This document shows positions 28,902-38,255 of a DNA stretch of 64,000 nt, one piece after another. The DNA comes from Acidobacteriota bacterium (lineage in GTDB: Bacteria > Acidobacteriota > Blastocatellia > Pyrinomonadales > Pyrinomonadaceae): assembly GCA_020199775.1 (NCBI GenBank), contig JAIVJZ010000002.1, forward strand, positions 218,362 to 282,361, given 5' to 3'. The notes beneath the pieces were generated by a model, which saw only the letters and a program-made list of their open reading frames with translations, was not told the origin of the DNA and did not search any database. Numbering within the stretch: position 1 is the first letter of the stretch; the number at the start of each line of letters is the position of its first letter. The translations under genes and the position numbers were made by a program.

Positions 28902-28977
28902 CCGTCAGCTATCAGCCGTCAGCGGTCAGCCGGACAGGTCGAACTTGCTGAAAGCTGACGGCTGATAGCTGACAGCC
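28900..28977. terminator. Intergenic palindrome (CAGCTATCAGCCGTCAGC type)
   Basis: Arms 28900-28930 and 28947-28977 pair at about 27 of 31 positions, with internal direct repeats of (T)CAGC/CGTCAGC. It begins on the stop codon of the SDR gene and ends about 20 bp before the MFS start. Probably a repeat-derived terminator or attenuator. Confidence 0.55.
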
Positions 28978-28997
28978 TTGTTAAAGGAGCAACGGAG

Positions 28998-30428
28998 ATG
29001 ACGCAGCAAAAGCCACGTTTGAGCTTCTGGCAAATCTGGAACATGAGTTTCGGGTTTCTCGGCATCCAGTTCGGTTGGGGCTTGCAGCTCGGCAACATGA
29101 GCGCGATCTACGAGAAGCTCGGCGCGAACCCCGACCAGTTGCCGATCCTCTGGCTGGCCGCGCCGCTCACCGGCTTGATCGTCCAGCCAATCGTCGGCTC
29201 GATGAGCGACCGCACGTGGGGGCCGCTCGGCCGCCGCCGCCCCTATTTCCTCGTCGGCGCGCTCCTTGCCAGCGGCGCGCTCTTCTTCATGCCGACCTCT
29301 TCGTCGCTCTGGATGGCCGCCGGGCTGCTCTGGATTCTCGACGCCAGCATCAACATCTCGATGGAGCCGTTCCGCGCCTTCGTCGCCGACAAGCTCAACA
29401 CAGACCAGCGCACGGCCGGGTTCGTCATGCAGTCGTTCTTCATCGGGCTGGGCGCGACGTTCGCCGGTTGGCTGCCGCTGGCCTTCCGCTACTTCGGCGT
29501 CACGGGCAACACGCCGAGCGGCATCCCGCTCACGATCAAGTACGCCTTCCAACTCGGCGCGCTCGCATTCCTGCTCGCGGTCTTGTGGACGGTCTTCACC
29601 TCGAAGGAGTACCCGCCGGAAGACATGGAAGCCTTCAACCGCATGAAGCGGGAGAAGCGCGGCCTCGGGGCGGGACTCGCCGAAATCTTCTCGGCCCTGC
29701 GCGAGATGCCGACCACCATGCGCCAGCTCGCGCCCGTGCAAATCTGCACGTGGCTCGGCCTCTTCTGCATGTGGCTGTTCTACGTCCCGGCGGTCGCGCG
29801 CCACGTCTTCAACGCGCCCGACGCGCGGACGGAAGCCTACACGCGCGGGGTCGAGTGGGGCGGCTTCGCCATGTCGTTTATGAACATCACCTGCTTCGCC
29901 GTCGCGTTCCTGCTGCCGAAACTGGCCGCCGCCACGAGCCGCAAAACCGTCCACGCGATCTGCCTCGTGTTCGGCGCGGCCGGGCTGCTCTCGATCTACT
30001 TTATCCGCGATCCGTGGATGCTGGTGCTCTCGATGATCTCGGTCGGCATCGCGTGGGCTTCGATCCTCTCGATGCCTTACGCGATCCTGTCGGGCGCGCT
30101 GCCCGCCGCGCGCATGGGCGTCTACATGGGCGTCTTCAACTTCTTCATCGTCATCCCCGAAATCGTTCAGGCGCTCACCTTCGGCCCCATCATTCGCAAC
30201 GTGTTCGGCGCAGACAACCCGCGCAGTTCGCTCTACGTCGTACTCATCGGCGGCGTCTTTATGTTGCTCGCCGCCCTGCTCGTGATGCGCGTCAGCGACG
30301 TGGCCGACGAGGACGTGCCCGAACGCGCCGTCATCCGCGGCGACGAACACATTCCGCTCATCCCGCAAGGCTCCGCGCAGCCAGTGCCAAGCACCGGGTT
30401 GATCGACGAGCCAACGCGGCGTTCTTGA
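28998..30428 (+). CDS. MFS sugar transporter (SLC45/GPH-like, maltose/sucrose type)
   Basis: 476 aa with about 12 hydrophobic segments. N-terminal [20 protein letters not shown] and the cytoplasmic loop [14 protein letters not shown] match the GPH/SLC45 group of proton-coupled disaccharide transporters, which in bacteria near amylases usually carry maltose or maltodextrin. AAAGGAG lies 11 bases before the ATG. Context (three amylases and malQ) supports maltose/maltodextrin uptake across the inner membrane. Confidence 0.87.
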   Translation: MTQQKPRLSFWQIWNMSFGFLGIQFGWGLQLGNMSAIYEKLGANPDQLPILWLAAPLTGLIVQPIVGSMSDRTWGPLGRRRPYFLVGALLASGALFFMPTSSSLWMAAGLLWILDASINISMEPFRAFVADKLNTDQRTAGFVMQSFFIGLGATFAGWLPLAFRYFGVTGNTPSGIPLTIKYAFQLGALAFLLAVLWTVFTSKEYPPEDMEAFNRMKREKRGLGAGLAEIFSALREMPTTMRQLAPVQICTWLGLFCMWLFYVPAVARHVFNAPDARTEAYTRGVEWGGFAMSFMNITCFAVAFLLPKLAAATSRKTVHAICLVFGAAGLLSIYFIRDPWMLVLSMISVGIAWASILSMPYAILSGALPAARMGVYMGVFNFFIVIPEIVQALTFGPIIRNVFGADNPRSSLYVVLIGGVFMLLAALLVMRVSDVADEDVPERAVIRGDEHIPLIPQGSAQPVPSTGLIDEPTRRS

Positions 30429-30471
30429 AACACAAGTGGTTCGCAGCCGACCGTGGTAAGGAGTAACAGCG

Positions 30472-31917
30472 ATGAAGTCACGACATTGTTCAACCGCGCT
30501 CGCGGTGTTCGGTCTGACGATTATGCTCGCCGGGCGCGCGGAAGCCCTGTGTGCGTACTTTGAGACCGGGCCGCCGTGCCAGGCGTATTGGAGAGCGCAG
30601 GCGGTCTTCGTCGGCACGGTGAAGAAGGTGTCCTACTCCGACATCTACAAGCGGGGCGAAGGCGACAGCCACTGGAATTATCGTCGCCGCATCACGCGCT
30701 TTTCCGTCGAGACGGCCTATAAGGGCGTAAAAGGCAAGGTGGTTGAAGTCGTCACGGAGGAGCAGATGTGGGCCCCCGACGTCCCCGCCGACGGAGAGCA
30801 GGGCACGCCGACGCTGATCCATCCGCCCCCTACGGACTGCGATTACAGGTTCGACGAGGGCGAGACTTATTTCGTCTACGCGAACTCCGGCGCGCAGAAG
30901 GATGGCACGCTGAACGTTTCCATGAACCGCACGGGCAAGCTGGAAGACGCCGCTGCGGACTTGAAGTTCGTCAACGAACTGCCGCGCGCCGCCCCGACCG
31001 CCAGAATCTTCGGGCGCATCATGCGCTCTGACCAGAGTGTGAACCTCGACGATCAAAAGAGGTTGCCGCTCGCGGGCATCAAGGTAACGGCTCGCAGCGG
31101 CAAGCGAACATTCGAGGCGTTGACCGATGCCGGGGGCAAGTATGAGTTGAAGGATTTACCGCCCGGCAGTTACCAGGTGACGCCCGCCTATCCGCCGCAT
31201 CTCTCCACGGACGACGACTCCGGACTCGCACGGGTCGTCGCGCGCGGCTGCGCCCAATTCGATTTCGACACCCATTCGAGCGTGCGCCTCAAAGGCCGCG
31301 TGATCGATGCGGAGGGGCGTCCGCTGCTCGGAGTCAGGGTCGGTCTGATCAATGCCGAAGGCGCCGAAATACCCCGCGAAGGCTTGTACAACTGGACGGG
31401 CGGGGAAGGGGATTACGTGTTGACAGGCATCCCGGCGGGGCGCTTCCTGCTCTTCTTTGATTTGCAGAGCGCACCCAACACGCGCGTTCCCCACCCGCCG
31501 CGCGCTTACTATCCCGGCGTTTGGAGCGCGGCGCAGGCGACGGTGATTACCGTCGCCGAAGGTGATAATCCGCCCGCTTATGATTTGCAACTGTTGCCGC
31601 CTCCCGACCGCGCCGTCGAGATCGTCGTGACGTGGCCGGACGGTCGCCCCGTGGGCGACGCTTGGCTGAAGCTGGAAGACCCGGACTACAACTGGGATGG
31701 CTTTATGACCAGCGTTAAAAAAGTTGACGGGCAGGAAGGGCGCTATCAGGGGACGGGCTACGACGGCATCACCTACTGGGCGCACGCCCAAGTCAATATC
31801 GAGGGCGGGCAGATGCACGCCGAGCCGGTGAAGTTCACCCTGAGAGAAGGCGCGGGACCGATCAAACTGGTCATCACGTCGCCCGGCGGCTATTGCCCGC
31901 ACTACCGTCGCAAGTAG
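30472..31917 (+). CDS. Exported protein with CarboxypepD_reg-like domains
   Basis: 481 aa. Signal peptide (residues 1-26), an N-terminal cysteine-containing beta domain (LCAYFETGPPCQAYW, AQAVFVGTV) resembling a tissue-inhibitor/NTR-like fold, then at least two carboxypeptidase-regulatory beta-sandwiches (about 180-260, KVTARSGKRTFEALTDAGGKY..LPPGSY, and 260-350, LKGRVIDAEGRPLLGVRVG). No catalytic residues are evident; probably a surface binding or structural protein. It lies between the sugar transporter and an amylase on the same strand. ATG 30472 has an AAGGAG ribosome site. Confidence 0.75.
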   Translation: MKSRHCSTALAVFGLTIMLAGRAEALCAYFETGPPCQAYWRAQAVFVGTVKKVSYSDIYKRGEGDSHWNYRRRITRFSVETAYKGVKGKVVEVVTEEQMWAPDVPADGEQGTPTLIHPPPTDCDYRFDEGETYFVYANSGAQKDGTLNVSMNRTGKLEDAAADLKFVNELPRAAPTARIFGRIMRSDQSVNLDDQKRLPLAGIKVTARSGKRTFEALTDAGGKYELKDLPPGSYQVTPAYPPHLSTDDDSGLARVVARGCAQFDFDTHSSVRLKGRVIDAEGRPLLGVRVGLINAEGAEIPREGLYNWTGGEGDYVLTGIPAGRFLLFFDLQSAPNTRVPHPPRAYYPGVWSAAQATVITVAEGDNPPAYDLQLLPPPDRAVEIVVTWPDGRPVGDAWLKLEDPDYNWDGFMTSVKKVDGQEGRYQGTGYDGITYWAHAQVNIEGGQMHAEPVKFTLREGAGPIKLVITSPGGYCPHYRRK

Positions 31918-31930
31918 GCGCACCAACGAT

Positions 31931-33400
31931 ATGAAAACTACATCGTGCAACTTCGCGGCGAAAACTTTGTCGTTCAAATTCGCCGTTTCGCTGCTCGTGA
32001 TCATTATGTCCTCGTTACCCGATACCAACGTCGTGCGCGCGCAGACGGCATCGCCGTCGCGCGACTTCTCGAAAGAGACGGCGCGGGCTGCGCCCGCGTG
32101 GGCGCGCGACGGCGTGGTCTACGAAATCTTTCCGCGCAACTTTTCCGCGCGCGGAAACTTCGACGGCATCACCGCCCAACTCGACCGTTTGAAACAACTC
32201 GGCGTCAACATCCTCTGGCTGATGCCAATTCACCCCGTCGGGCGCGAGCGCGCGAAGGGAACGGTCGGCAGCCCCTACGCCGTGCGCGATTACTACGCCG
32301 TCAACCCGGACTACGGCACGCCCGCGGACTTCAAGCGGCTCGTCTCGGAAGCGCACCGGCGCGGCCTGAAAGTGATCATCGACGTCGTGGCGAACCACAC
32401 CTCTTGGGACAGCGTGCTGATGAGCAAGCCCGATTTTTACACGCGCGACCGCGCGGGCAAGATCATCCCGCCCGTCGCCGATTGGGCGGACGTGGCCGAT
32501 CTCAACTACGACAACCCGGCCGTGCGCATGTACATGACCGAGATGCTCAAGTTCTGGCTGCGCGAATACGACCTCGACGGCTTTCGCTGCGACGTGGCCG
32601 GGATGGTTCCCACGGATTTCTGGGAAGGGGCGCGCGCCGAACTCGAACGCGTCAAGCCCGACATCCTGTTGCTCGCCGAATGGCACGAGCCGGAGTTGTT
32701 AATTAAAGCCTTCGACGTGGACTACTCCTGGCCGCTGCACCATGCCATGTCCGACGTGTTGATGGGCACTCAGCCCGCGACGCGTGTGCGCGCGGCGTGG
32801 GAAGAGGAGCACGCGAAGTGGCCGCGCAATGCTTTGCACCTGCGCTTCTCCGACAACCACGACGAGCGACGCGCCATCGCGCGCTTCGGCGAACGCGCCG
32901 CGCTCGCCGCCTCAGCCCTGATGTTCACGTTGGACGGCGTGCCGCTCATCTACAACGGCATGGAAGTCGGCGACACGACCGAATCGGGCGCGCCCGCTCT
33001 GTTCGAGAAGCTGCCCGTCTTCTGGCAGATCGCCGAGCGGCGTCCCGAATTCCCGCGCTTCTACAGACAGATCATCGAACTCAGGCGAGCGAGCCCCGCG
33101 CTCCGGCGCGGCGCGGTCGAGTGGGTGCGTAACTCAGACGAGGCGCGCGTCCTGACCTACCTGCGCCGCGCGGGCGACGAAGAGGTCTTGGTCGCGATCA
33201 ACTTATCGAACCGCCCGTTCGCGGGCACGGTCGAAGCGGCGGGCGGCATGGCGTTCGCGGACGTGACGCCCGATGTCGCGCCGCCCCTGCCGCCCGACGC
33301 GCCCGCGCCCGAACACAGGCCGCGCGCGCGCACCGTCGCTCTCCCCGCGCTCGCCCTCGACGCGTGGGGCTATCGCATCTTCCGGCGCGCGCTCAAGTGA
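31931..33400 (+). CDS. Exported GH13 alpha-amylase family enzyme
   Basis: 489 aa, a different GH13 subfamily from the two neighbours. Signal peptide (residues 15-38, ending VRAQT), then DGVVYEIFPRNFSARGNFDGI at the barrel start, region I DVVANHTSW, region II GFRCDVAGMVP with nucleophile Asp, region III LLAEWHEPE with Glu, and region IV FSDNHDERR. A short C-terminal beta domain follows. It lacks the N-terminal Ig-like domain of the other two, so it is likely a maltogenic or debranching-type amylase acting on shorter products. Ends the glucan block with a strong terminator 30 bp later. Confidence 0.9.
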   Translation: MKTTSCNFAAKTLSFKFAVSLLVIIMSSLPDTNVVRAQTASPSRDFSKETARAAPAWARDGVVYEIFPRNFSARGNFDGITAQLDRLKQLGVNILWLMPIHPVGRERAKGTVGSPYAVRDYYAVNPDYGTPADFKRLVSEAHRRGLKVIIDVVANHTSWDSVLMSKPDFYTRDRAGKIIPPVADWADVADLNYDNPAVRMYMTEMLKFWLREYDLDGFRCDVAGMVPTDFWEGARAELERVKPDILLLAEWHEPELLIKAFDVDYSWPLHHAMSDVLMGTQPATRVRAAWEEEHAKWPRNALHLRFSDNHDERRAIARFGERAALAASALMFTLDGVPLIYNGMEVGDTTESGAPALFEKLPVFWQIAERRPEFPRFYRQIIELRRASPALRRGAVEWVRNSDEARVLTYLRRAGDEEVLVAINLSNRPFAGTVEAAGGMAFADVTPDVAPPLPPDAPAPEHRPRARTVALPALALDAWGYRIFRRALK

Positions 33401-33430
33401 ATTGCGAAGCGTTTACCGATCAAAGCGGCG

Positions 33431-33461
33431 CGGGGGCGGCAGTCAACGACTGCCGCCCCCG
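33431..33461 (+). terminator. Rho-independent terminator after amylase block
   Basis: CGGGGGCGGCAGTC, loop AAC, GACTGCCGCCCCCG: a perfect 14-bp GC-rich stem followed by a T-rich tract (cttttctgattt). Ends the glucan gene block. Confidence 0.85.
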
Positions 33462-33497
33462 CGTTCATCTTTTCTGATTTACAAATGCAACCCGCCT

Positions 33498-33647
33498 TAT
33501 AGCGGTTTGCATTTGAGTGCGATGAAGGAAGCATTGGAGGGGCAGGGACAAGTCCTGCCCGCGTGGCTACGAAAGCGAGCGGGCCGGGACAAGCCCGGCC
33601 CCTCCCATAATCACAGACGAGTCGCATCCATTTGCAACCCGCCCTAA
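33498..33647. repeat. MITE-like inverted-repeat element, copy B
   Basis: Second copy of the element at 3589-3737, in the same orientation: left end TATAGCGGTTTGCATTTGAG, same central CGCGTGGCTACGAAAGCGAG, same right end ATAATCACAGACGAGTCGCA. The motif TGCAACCCGCC flanks it on both sides (about 33487 and 33634), as a direct repeat. The right flank runs into the 3' end of the 61-aa gene on the minus strand. Confidence 0.7.
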
Positions 33648-33829
33648 TGTAGCCCGCCGCCTTTCCCGCCCGCGCTCTCTTTGCTCTCCTTCGGCGTCCG
33701 CGAGGTTGCGGAGTCCTTGTCGTCATCGGCCGCGCCGCGCGCCTCTTCATGCGGCGTGCTGCTCGCGGGCGAACCGCCCTTGCCCGCCGCCGGAGTCTTC
33801 TCGTATTCATTGTCCTTGTCGTTTGCCAT
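33644..33829 (-). CDS. Small hydrophilic low-complexity protein
   Basis: 61 aa, very rich in Lys, Asp, Glu, Gly, Ser and Thr with no hydrophobic core (MANDKDNEYEK at the start, SAGGKGGGLH at the end). The composition resembles stress-associated disordered proteins, but no family is recognised. The stop codon lies at the edge of repeat copy B, so the C-terminal few residues may be repeat-derived. A ribosome site (GAGGTTACGGCGATG context) is plausible. It may not be a real gene. Confidence 0.5.
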   Translation of the reverse strand: MANDKDNEYEKTPAAGKGGSPASSTPHEEARGAADDDKDSATSRTPKESKESAGGKGGGLH

Positions 33830-33911
33830 CGCCGTAACCTCCGCGCCTGTGAAAATGGGATCGACTCATTTTAGGCGCACGCCCCGGCGCGAACAAATTC
33901 CGCGCGCGAGT

Positions 33912-36900
33912 TTAGAACAGCAGCTTCGCGCCGAACTGCAAGTGGCGCGGGTCGCGCGCCGAGAGAATCCGGCCGAACGTGGGCGAGCCGAGGAAGTTGT
34001 CGGGCAAGTTGAAGTTCGGGTGGTTGAAGAGGTTGAAGGCTTCGAGGCGCAGTTGCAGATTCATGCGCTCCGAGAGCCGCGTGTTCTTGAGGAGCGAGGC
34101 GTTGACGTTCTGGTAGCCGGGGCCGTCGAGGATGTTGCGCCCGGCGTTGCCGAACGTGCCGAAGGCGGGGAACGTGAAGGCCGACGTGTTGAACCAACGC
34201 TCCGGCGTGCGGCCGCCCGCGTTGGGGTCGCCCGAGACGTTCGGGCGGTCGTTCGCGCCGAAGCCGAGCGTGGAGCGTCCGGTGTTGCTGTTGTCGATTT
34301 CCGAGAGCAGCGCGACGGTGAACGGCCGACCCGATTGCAGCGTGGCGATGCCGTTCAACTGGAAGCCGGAGAGGAGCGTCGAGACGAAGCCCGCGTTGCC
34401 GAGGAAGCGGCGGCCGTGCCCGAAAGGCAGTTCGTAGGAGAAGCTCGCGGAGAGGCGGTGGCGCACGTCGAAGTTCGAGCGGCCTCGTTCGAGGCGCAAG
34501 TTCTGGCTGTCCTGCGGGAAGTTGGGGTCGCCCGCGCTCGTGAAAAAGTTCGAGGCGTCGTCGATGGATTTCGAGTAGGTGTAGGACGAGAGCATCGCGA
34601 GGCCGCGCGAGAGGCGTTGTTGGAGACGCACCTGCAAACTGTGGTAGTTGGAGTTGCCGCGCGACTCGATCAGGTTGATGTCGTCAAACTGCGGGACGGG
34701 ACGCAGGACGAAAGGAAGCGTGGAGGGGCGCGGCTGGTTGATGTCGCGCGCGGTCAAAAGTTTCGTGCCCTTCGATCCGGCGTAGCCGATTTCGAGCACG
34801 CGGCTGCGGCCGAGTTGTTGCTGAACGTTCAAGTTCCAGTGCTGCATGTAGGCCGTGCGCAGGTCGCGCTGGAAGGCGAGCGCGGTGTCGGGGAGCGGCA
34901 CGGGGAAGTTTGCGGGGAACGGGTTGTTGACCGTGAGCGGCAAACCCTGAAGCGAGAAGTAGAGGTTGAAGTCGAAGTAGGGCGCGTTGAAGTAGAGACC
35001 TTCGCCGGGCGCGAGCGCGGGTTGATCGTAATAGACTCCGTAGCCGCCGCGCAGGACGGTCGTGCCCGCTTCGTTCAGGGTGTAGGCGAGGCCGACGCGC
35101 GGGGCGAAGTTGTTGCGGTCAGACGCGTAGCCGCCGCGCGGGACGTTGTTCGTGCCGACGCGCGAGACCGTGCGCGTGGCGGGGTCGTACAGGTTCGCGC
35201 GGTCTTCCGCATCGACGGGCGGCGAGTTGTATTCGTAGCGCAAGCCCGCGGAGAGGGTCAGGCGCGGCGTGACGCGGAAGCTGTCGTTGACGTAGAGCGC
35301 GTAGCTTTCGCCGCGCAGGTGCTGGTGGTTGTCGAGACGCGCGCCGCCGGTCAGAGCGGGGAAGCCGAGCAGGAGGTCTGCGAGCGCGTTGCCCGTCAGG
35401 GGGAAGCGCTCGGAGAAGGTCAGGAAGCCGCGCGATTGCACGTCGCGGAAGGCGTTCTGCTGCAAGGCGCGAAACTCGAAGCCGAACTTGGCGAGGTGCG
35501 CGCCGCGCACGTAAGTCGCGTTGTCGAGAAACTGGAAGACGTTCGACGCGCTCCCCTGCGGGTTGTTGAACTCGTCGCCGATGGGCGAGAAGCCCGTGAT
35601 GGTGATGAAACTGAGTCCGAAGTCGCGCGGGTTGGCGGACAGTTCCGGCAGTCCGACCTGACGGTTGAGACTCTGGCCGCGCCCTTCCGACGTGACGGCC
35701 GAGGCCACGCGGCTGAAAGCGAAGCGCGCCTCGTTGACCACGTTGGGCGAGAAGACGTGCGTCTCGCTGAGCATCAAATTCTGGCTGCGGCGCGGGACGA
35801 AGTTGCCGAAGCCGGGAACGAGCGAGAAGGTCGGGCCGGTGAACGGCTCGAAGAGCGAGCGGTCGCCGAAGCTGTAGCGCGCGGTGAAGGTCGAACTCGC
35901 GCTGAACCTGTGGTCGAGGCGCACGTCGAAATTGTCGCTGCGGTCGGTTGACGTGGGCGACGAGACGAAGTTGGCGAAGGGCACGTTGCGGTTCGGCAGC
36001 GGGTACAGGTTGGCGATGGCGCGGCCGACGGGGTTCTGAAATTCGACCGGAATCACGCCGCCCGTGAACGGCTGCTGCGTGAACGGGTTGAAGGGGCGCG
36101 CGAAGAGACTTTGCGAAAAGTCGCCGTTGCGTTCGGCGAGCGTCGGGACGTTGGTGATGCGCGTGATGCCTTCGCGCGTGCGCGTGCCTTCGTAGTCGCC
36201 GAAGAAGAAGGTGCGGTCGCGCCTGATGGGGCCGCCGAGCGAGAAGCCGAACTGGTTACGGATATACTTCGGGTCGGGCTGGTCTGCGGGCGCGAAGAAG
36301 TTGCGCGCGTCGATGGCGGCGTTGCGGTGAAACTCGTAGAGCGTGCCGTGCAGGCGGTTCGTGCCCGACTTCGAGATGACGTTGACCTGTGCGCCCGCGT
36401 TGCGCCCGAACGAGGCGTCGTAGGTGCTCGTCGAAATCTCGAACTCCTGTATGCCGTCAACGGGCGGGCGGACGCCGAAGCTGTTCAGTTTCGGGTCGAG
36501 GTTATAGACGCCGTCGAGCAGGAAGTTGTTGGAGTCCTCGCGCGCGCCGTTCGCGCTGAAGGCGAAGTCGCCGCGCACGCTCCCGGCCGAACCGGGCGCG
36601 GCCGGCGCGGTGCCGGGGGCGAGCAGCGCGAGTTCGAGAAAGTTGCGGCCGTCCAGAGGCAACTCCGCGATCTGTCGCTCTTCGATGACCGTGCCGAGCG
36701 CGGGCGAATCCTTTCTCAGCGGGACAAACTCTTCGACGATGATCGTATCAGTGCCGCTTTTGATCTCAAGCAAGGCGTCGAGGCGCAACTCCTGATTGAC
36801 CTGAAGCACGACCTCGCGCTCGAACTTCGCGAAACCCGGCGCGCTCGTAACTGCGACGCGATAACGACCGGGCGACAAAGACGTGACCGCATATGCGCCG

Positions 36901-37091
36901 TCATCCGCGCTCACCGTCGTCCTCGTCTCATTCGTCGCTTCGTTGATGACGGTGATGGTTGCGCCGGGAATAACGGCTCCGGCCGGGTCAAGGACAGTGC
37001 CGCGAATCGACGCGCGATGAGTTTGCGCGAAAGTTGCGGGCGTGATGCAGAGGGCGAGCAGAAACAGGAGAGATATAAGTTTAGACTTCAC
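33912..37091 (-). CDS. Oar-like TonB-dependent outer-membrane receptor
   Basis: 1059 aa; GTG start with GAGGAG 6 bases upstream. Signal peptide (residues 1-22, ending TFAQT), carboxypeptidase-regulatory domain (about 28-100; [32 protein letters not shown]), plug ([16 protein letters not shown]) and a barrel ending LQFGAKLLF with the C-terminal Phe. Same architecture as the 16708-20250 receptor but clearly diverged. Ligand unknown. Downstream on the same strand is only the 61-aa ORF; the peroxiredoxin lies 226 bp upstream. Confidence 0.9.
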   Translation of the reverse strand: MKSKLISLLFLLALCITPATFAQTHRASIRGTVLDPAGAVIPGATITVINEATNETRTTVSADDGAYAVTSLSPGRYRVAVTSAPGFAKFEREVVLQVNQELRLDALLEIKSGTDTIIVEEFVPLRKDSPALGTVIEERQIAELPLDGRNFLELALLAPGTAPAAPGSAGSVRGDFAFSANGAREDSNNFLLDGVYNLDPKLNSFGVRPPVDGIQEFEISTSTYDASFGRNAGAQVNVISKSGTNRLHGTLYEFHRNAAIDARNFFAPADQPDPKYIRNQFGFSLGGPIRRDRTFFFGDYEGTRTREGITRITNVPTLAERNGDFSQSLFARPFNPFTQQPFTGGVIPVEFQNPVGRAIANLYPLPNRNVPFANFVSSPTSTDRSDNFDVRLDHRFSASSTFTARYSFGDRSLFEPFTGPTFSLVPGFGNFVPRRSQNLMLSETHVFSPNVVNEARFAFSRVASAVTSEGRGQSLNRQVGLPELSANPRDFGLSFITITGFSPIGDEFNNPQGSASNVFQFLDNATYVRGAHLAKFGFEFRALQQNAFRDVQSRGFLTFSERFPLTGNALADLLLGFPALTGGARLDNHQHLRGESYALYVNDSFRVTPRLTLSAGLRYEYNSPPVDAEDRANLYDPATRTVSRVGTNNVPRGGYASDRNNFAPRVGLAYTLNEAGTTVLRGGYGVYYDQPALAPGEGLYFNAPYFDFNLYFSLQGLPLTVNNPFPANFPVPLPDTALAFQRDLRTAYMQHWNLNVQQQLGRSRVLEIGYAGSKGTKLLTARDINQPRPSTLPFVLRPVPQFDDINLIESRGNSNYHSLQVRLQQRLSRGLAMLSSYTYSKSIDDASNFFTSAGDPNFPQDSQNLRLERGRSNFDVRHRLSASFSYELPFGHGRRFLGNAGFVSTLLSGFQLNGIATLQSGRPFTVALLSEIDNSNTGRSTLGFGANDRPNVSGDPNAGGRTPERWFNTSAFTFPAFGTFGNAGRNILDGPGYQNVNASLLKNTRLSERMNLQLRLEAFNLFNHPNFNLPDNFLGSPTFGRILSARDPRHLQFGAKLLF

Positions 37092-37236
37092 GACGACTCC
37101 TCGTGGAATGTTTAACGGTCGGGCTGAATCAAAAACTGTGAATGCCGAAGACGCAACTTAGTAAACGGATGAAAGCGGGTAAAAGTTTTCACTCATGACG
37201 GCGGAGGCGGGGACTTTTTCGCGATCCGAAAATTCG

Positions 37237-37293
37237 GAAGAGACGGCCGCGCGCCATTGCCGGAAAGCGGCGACGGCGCGCGGCCATCTCTTC
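37237..37293 (-). terminator. Terminator downstream of peroxiredoxin gene
   Basis: Arms of the form GAAGAGAtGGCCGCGCGCC and GGCGCGCGGCCgTCTCTTC (about 19 bp, one mismatch) around an 18-20 base loop, followed on the minus strand by a T-rich run. It lies 24 bases after the peroxiredoxin stop. Confidence 0.75.
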
Positions 37294-37316
37294 TAATCAT
37301 TGACGAACTACGGAAA

Positions 37317-37913
37317 CTAGCCCTTCTTCGTGAAGATGCTGCATGCCTCAAGTGCGCTCGAAGGGTCAATCGCCGTGTTCCCCTGTTCGATGTGACGGAT
37401 GATGCCTTCCTTGTCGAGGACGAACGTGGCGCGCGTGCCGAAGCCGCGTTCCTCGTTGAACACGCCGTAGTCGCGGACGGTCGTGCGTTTGAAATCGCTG
37501 AGAAGCGGGAACGTGACCTTGATGTCTTCGGCGAAGCGCGCGTTGGCCGGTGCGCTGTCAACGCTGATGCCTAAGACCTGAGTTTCGGTGGCGTCGAATT
37601 TGGCAATATCAGCCTGATATGCCTGTAACTCCTTCGTTCAACCGCCGGTGAAGGCCAGCACGTAGAAGGCCAGCACGACGTTCTTCTTGCCACGAAAATC
37701 GGACAACTTGACACGCTCGCCCTTCGTGTTGGAAAGCGTGAAGTCGGGCGCGGGGTCGCCCACCTTGAGATGCGTCTTGGGCGCGGCGGGCGGCGCGTTC
37801 TGCGCCTGCGCGGGCGCGACCGGCTGCTGCGGCTGCGGCTGCTTCGGTTGCTGCGCGCAGGCCGTCACGGACAGCGCGCCGAGCAATGCGAAACTCAAAA
37901 ATTTTCGGGTCAT
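37317..37913 (-). CDS. Candidate selenocysteine peroxiredoxin lipoprotein (TGA at the peroxidatic position)
   Basis: 198-aa AhpC/TSA-type peroxiredoxin if TGA 37638-37640 is read as Sec (residue 92). The N-terminus is a lipoprotein signal with lipobox SVTAC (Cys19), then a Gln/Pro-rich linker, [20 protein letters not shown], and [17 protein letters not shown], where the U stands exactly where peroxiredoxins have their peroxidatic Cys (T-x-x-C). Downstream the fold continues without interruption ([41 protein letters not shown]) to a TAG stop at 37317-37319. Cys191 near the C-terminus could act as resolving residue. Without readthrough a useless 91-aa fragment is made. A SECIS-like hairpin follows the TGA. 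Predicted to reduce peroxides at the membrane surface. Confidence 0.88.
37602..37623 (-). promoter_or_regulatory. SECIS-like hairpin after in-frame TGA (peroxiredoxin)
   Basis: On the mRNA strand: GGCA TATCA, loop GGC, TGATA, bulged T, TGCC. Nine base pairs with one bulge and a GG-starting 3-nt loop. The loop begins 23 nt after the TGA (37638-37640), within the 16-37 nt spacing described for bacterial SECIS elements. It is unrelated in sequence to the hairpin at 9585 but shares its geometry. Confidence 0.8.
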
Positions 37914-38255
37914 CGAAACTTATCTCCTCGCAAGTTAGGTAGCACGGATGGGGAAACTCAACTCGAAGCATATTAGACAGGATCAAACGACGGGTTGGCA
38001 ACGTGCGCGGCGAGCGGAAGGTTGTTGACCACTCAAAGTTGCGCGGCCGGTTACATGATTCACCGCCGCAGGCACAGAGGACACAGAGCAGGCACGAAGA
38101 GTTGAGCATTTAGAATCTCAACTTTGAGATCAGGAATGCTTTTCTCCGTGCTTCCCCTGTGTTCTCTGTGCCTGCGGCGGTGAATGCTTTCCCGGCGACG
38201 CAGCCGCTCCTGTTGTCGAGAATCATTGCGGGCGCACGCTCGCCGCAACTCCCCT
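37914..38255. other. Intergenic stretch upstream of peroxiredoxin
   Basis: 342 bp without a gene between the peroxiredoxin start and the S41 peptidase stop. It should hold the peroxiredoxin promoter (none clearly recognised) and contains the long palindrome 38061-38182. Confidence 0.6.
38061..38182. repeat. Long intergenic palindrome (CACCGCCGCAGGCACAGAG type)
   Basis: Left arm from 38061 (CACCGCCGCAGGCACAGAGG) and right arm ending 38182 (CCTCTGTGCCTGCGGCGGTG-like) pair over about 30 bases, with a ~50-base interior. It lies after the S41 peptidase stop on the minus strand. Same style as 50536-50683 (CACCGCAGACGCGGAGAACAC). Confidence 0.6.

Noticed and set aside
33370..33810. 146-aa minus-strand ORF over the glucan terminator and repeat copy B
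   Set aside because: Translates the repeat and a terminator; no homology or RBS.
37193..37561. Minus-strand ORF overlapping the peroxiredoxin 3' half
   Set aside because: Lies in a different frame, composition is shadow-like and the peroxiredoxin fold explains the DNA.
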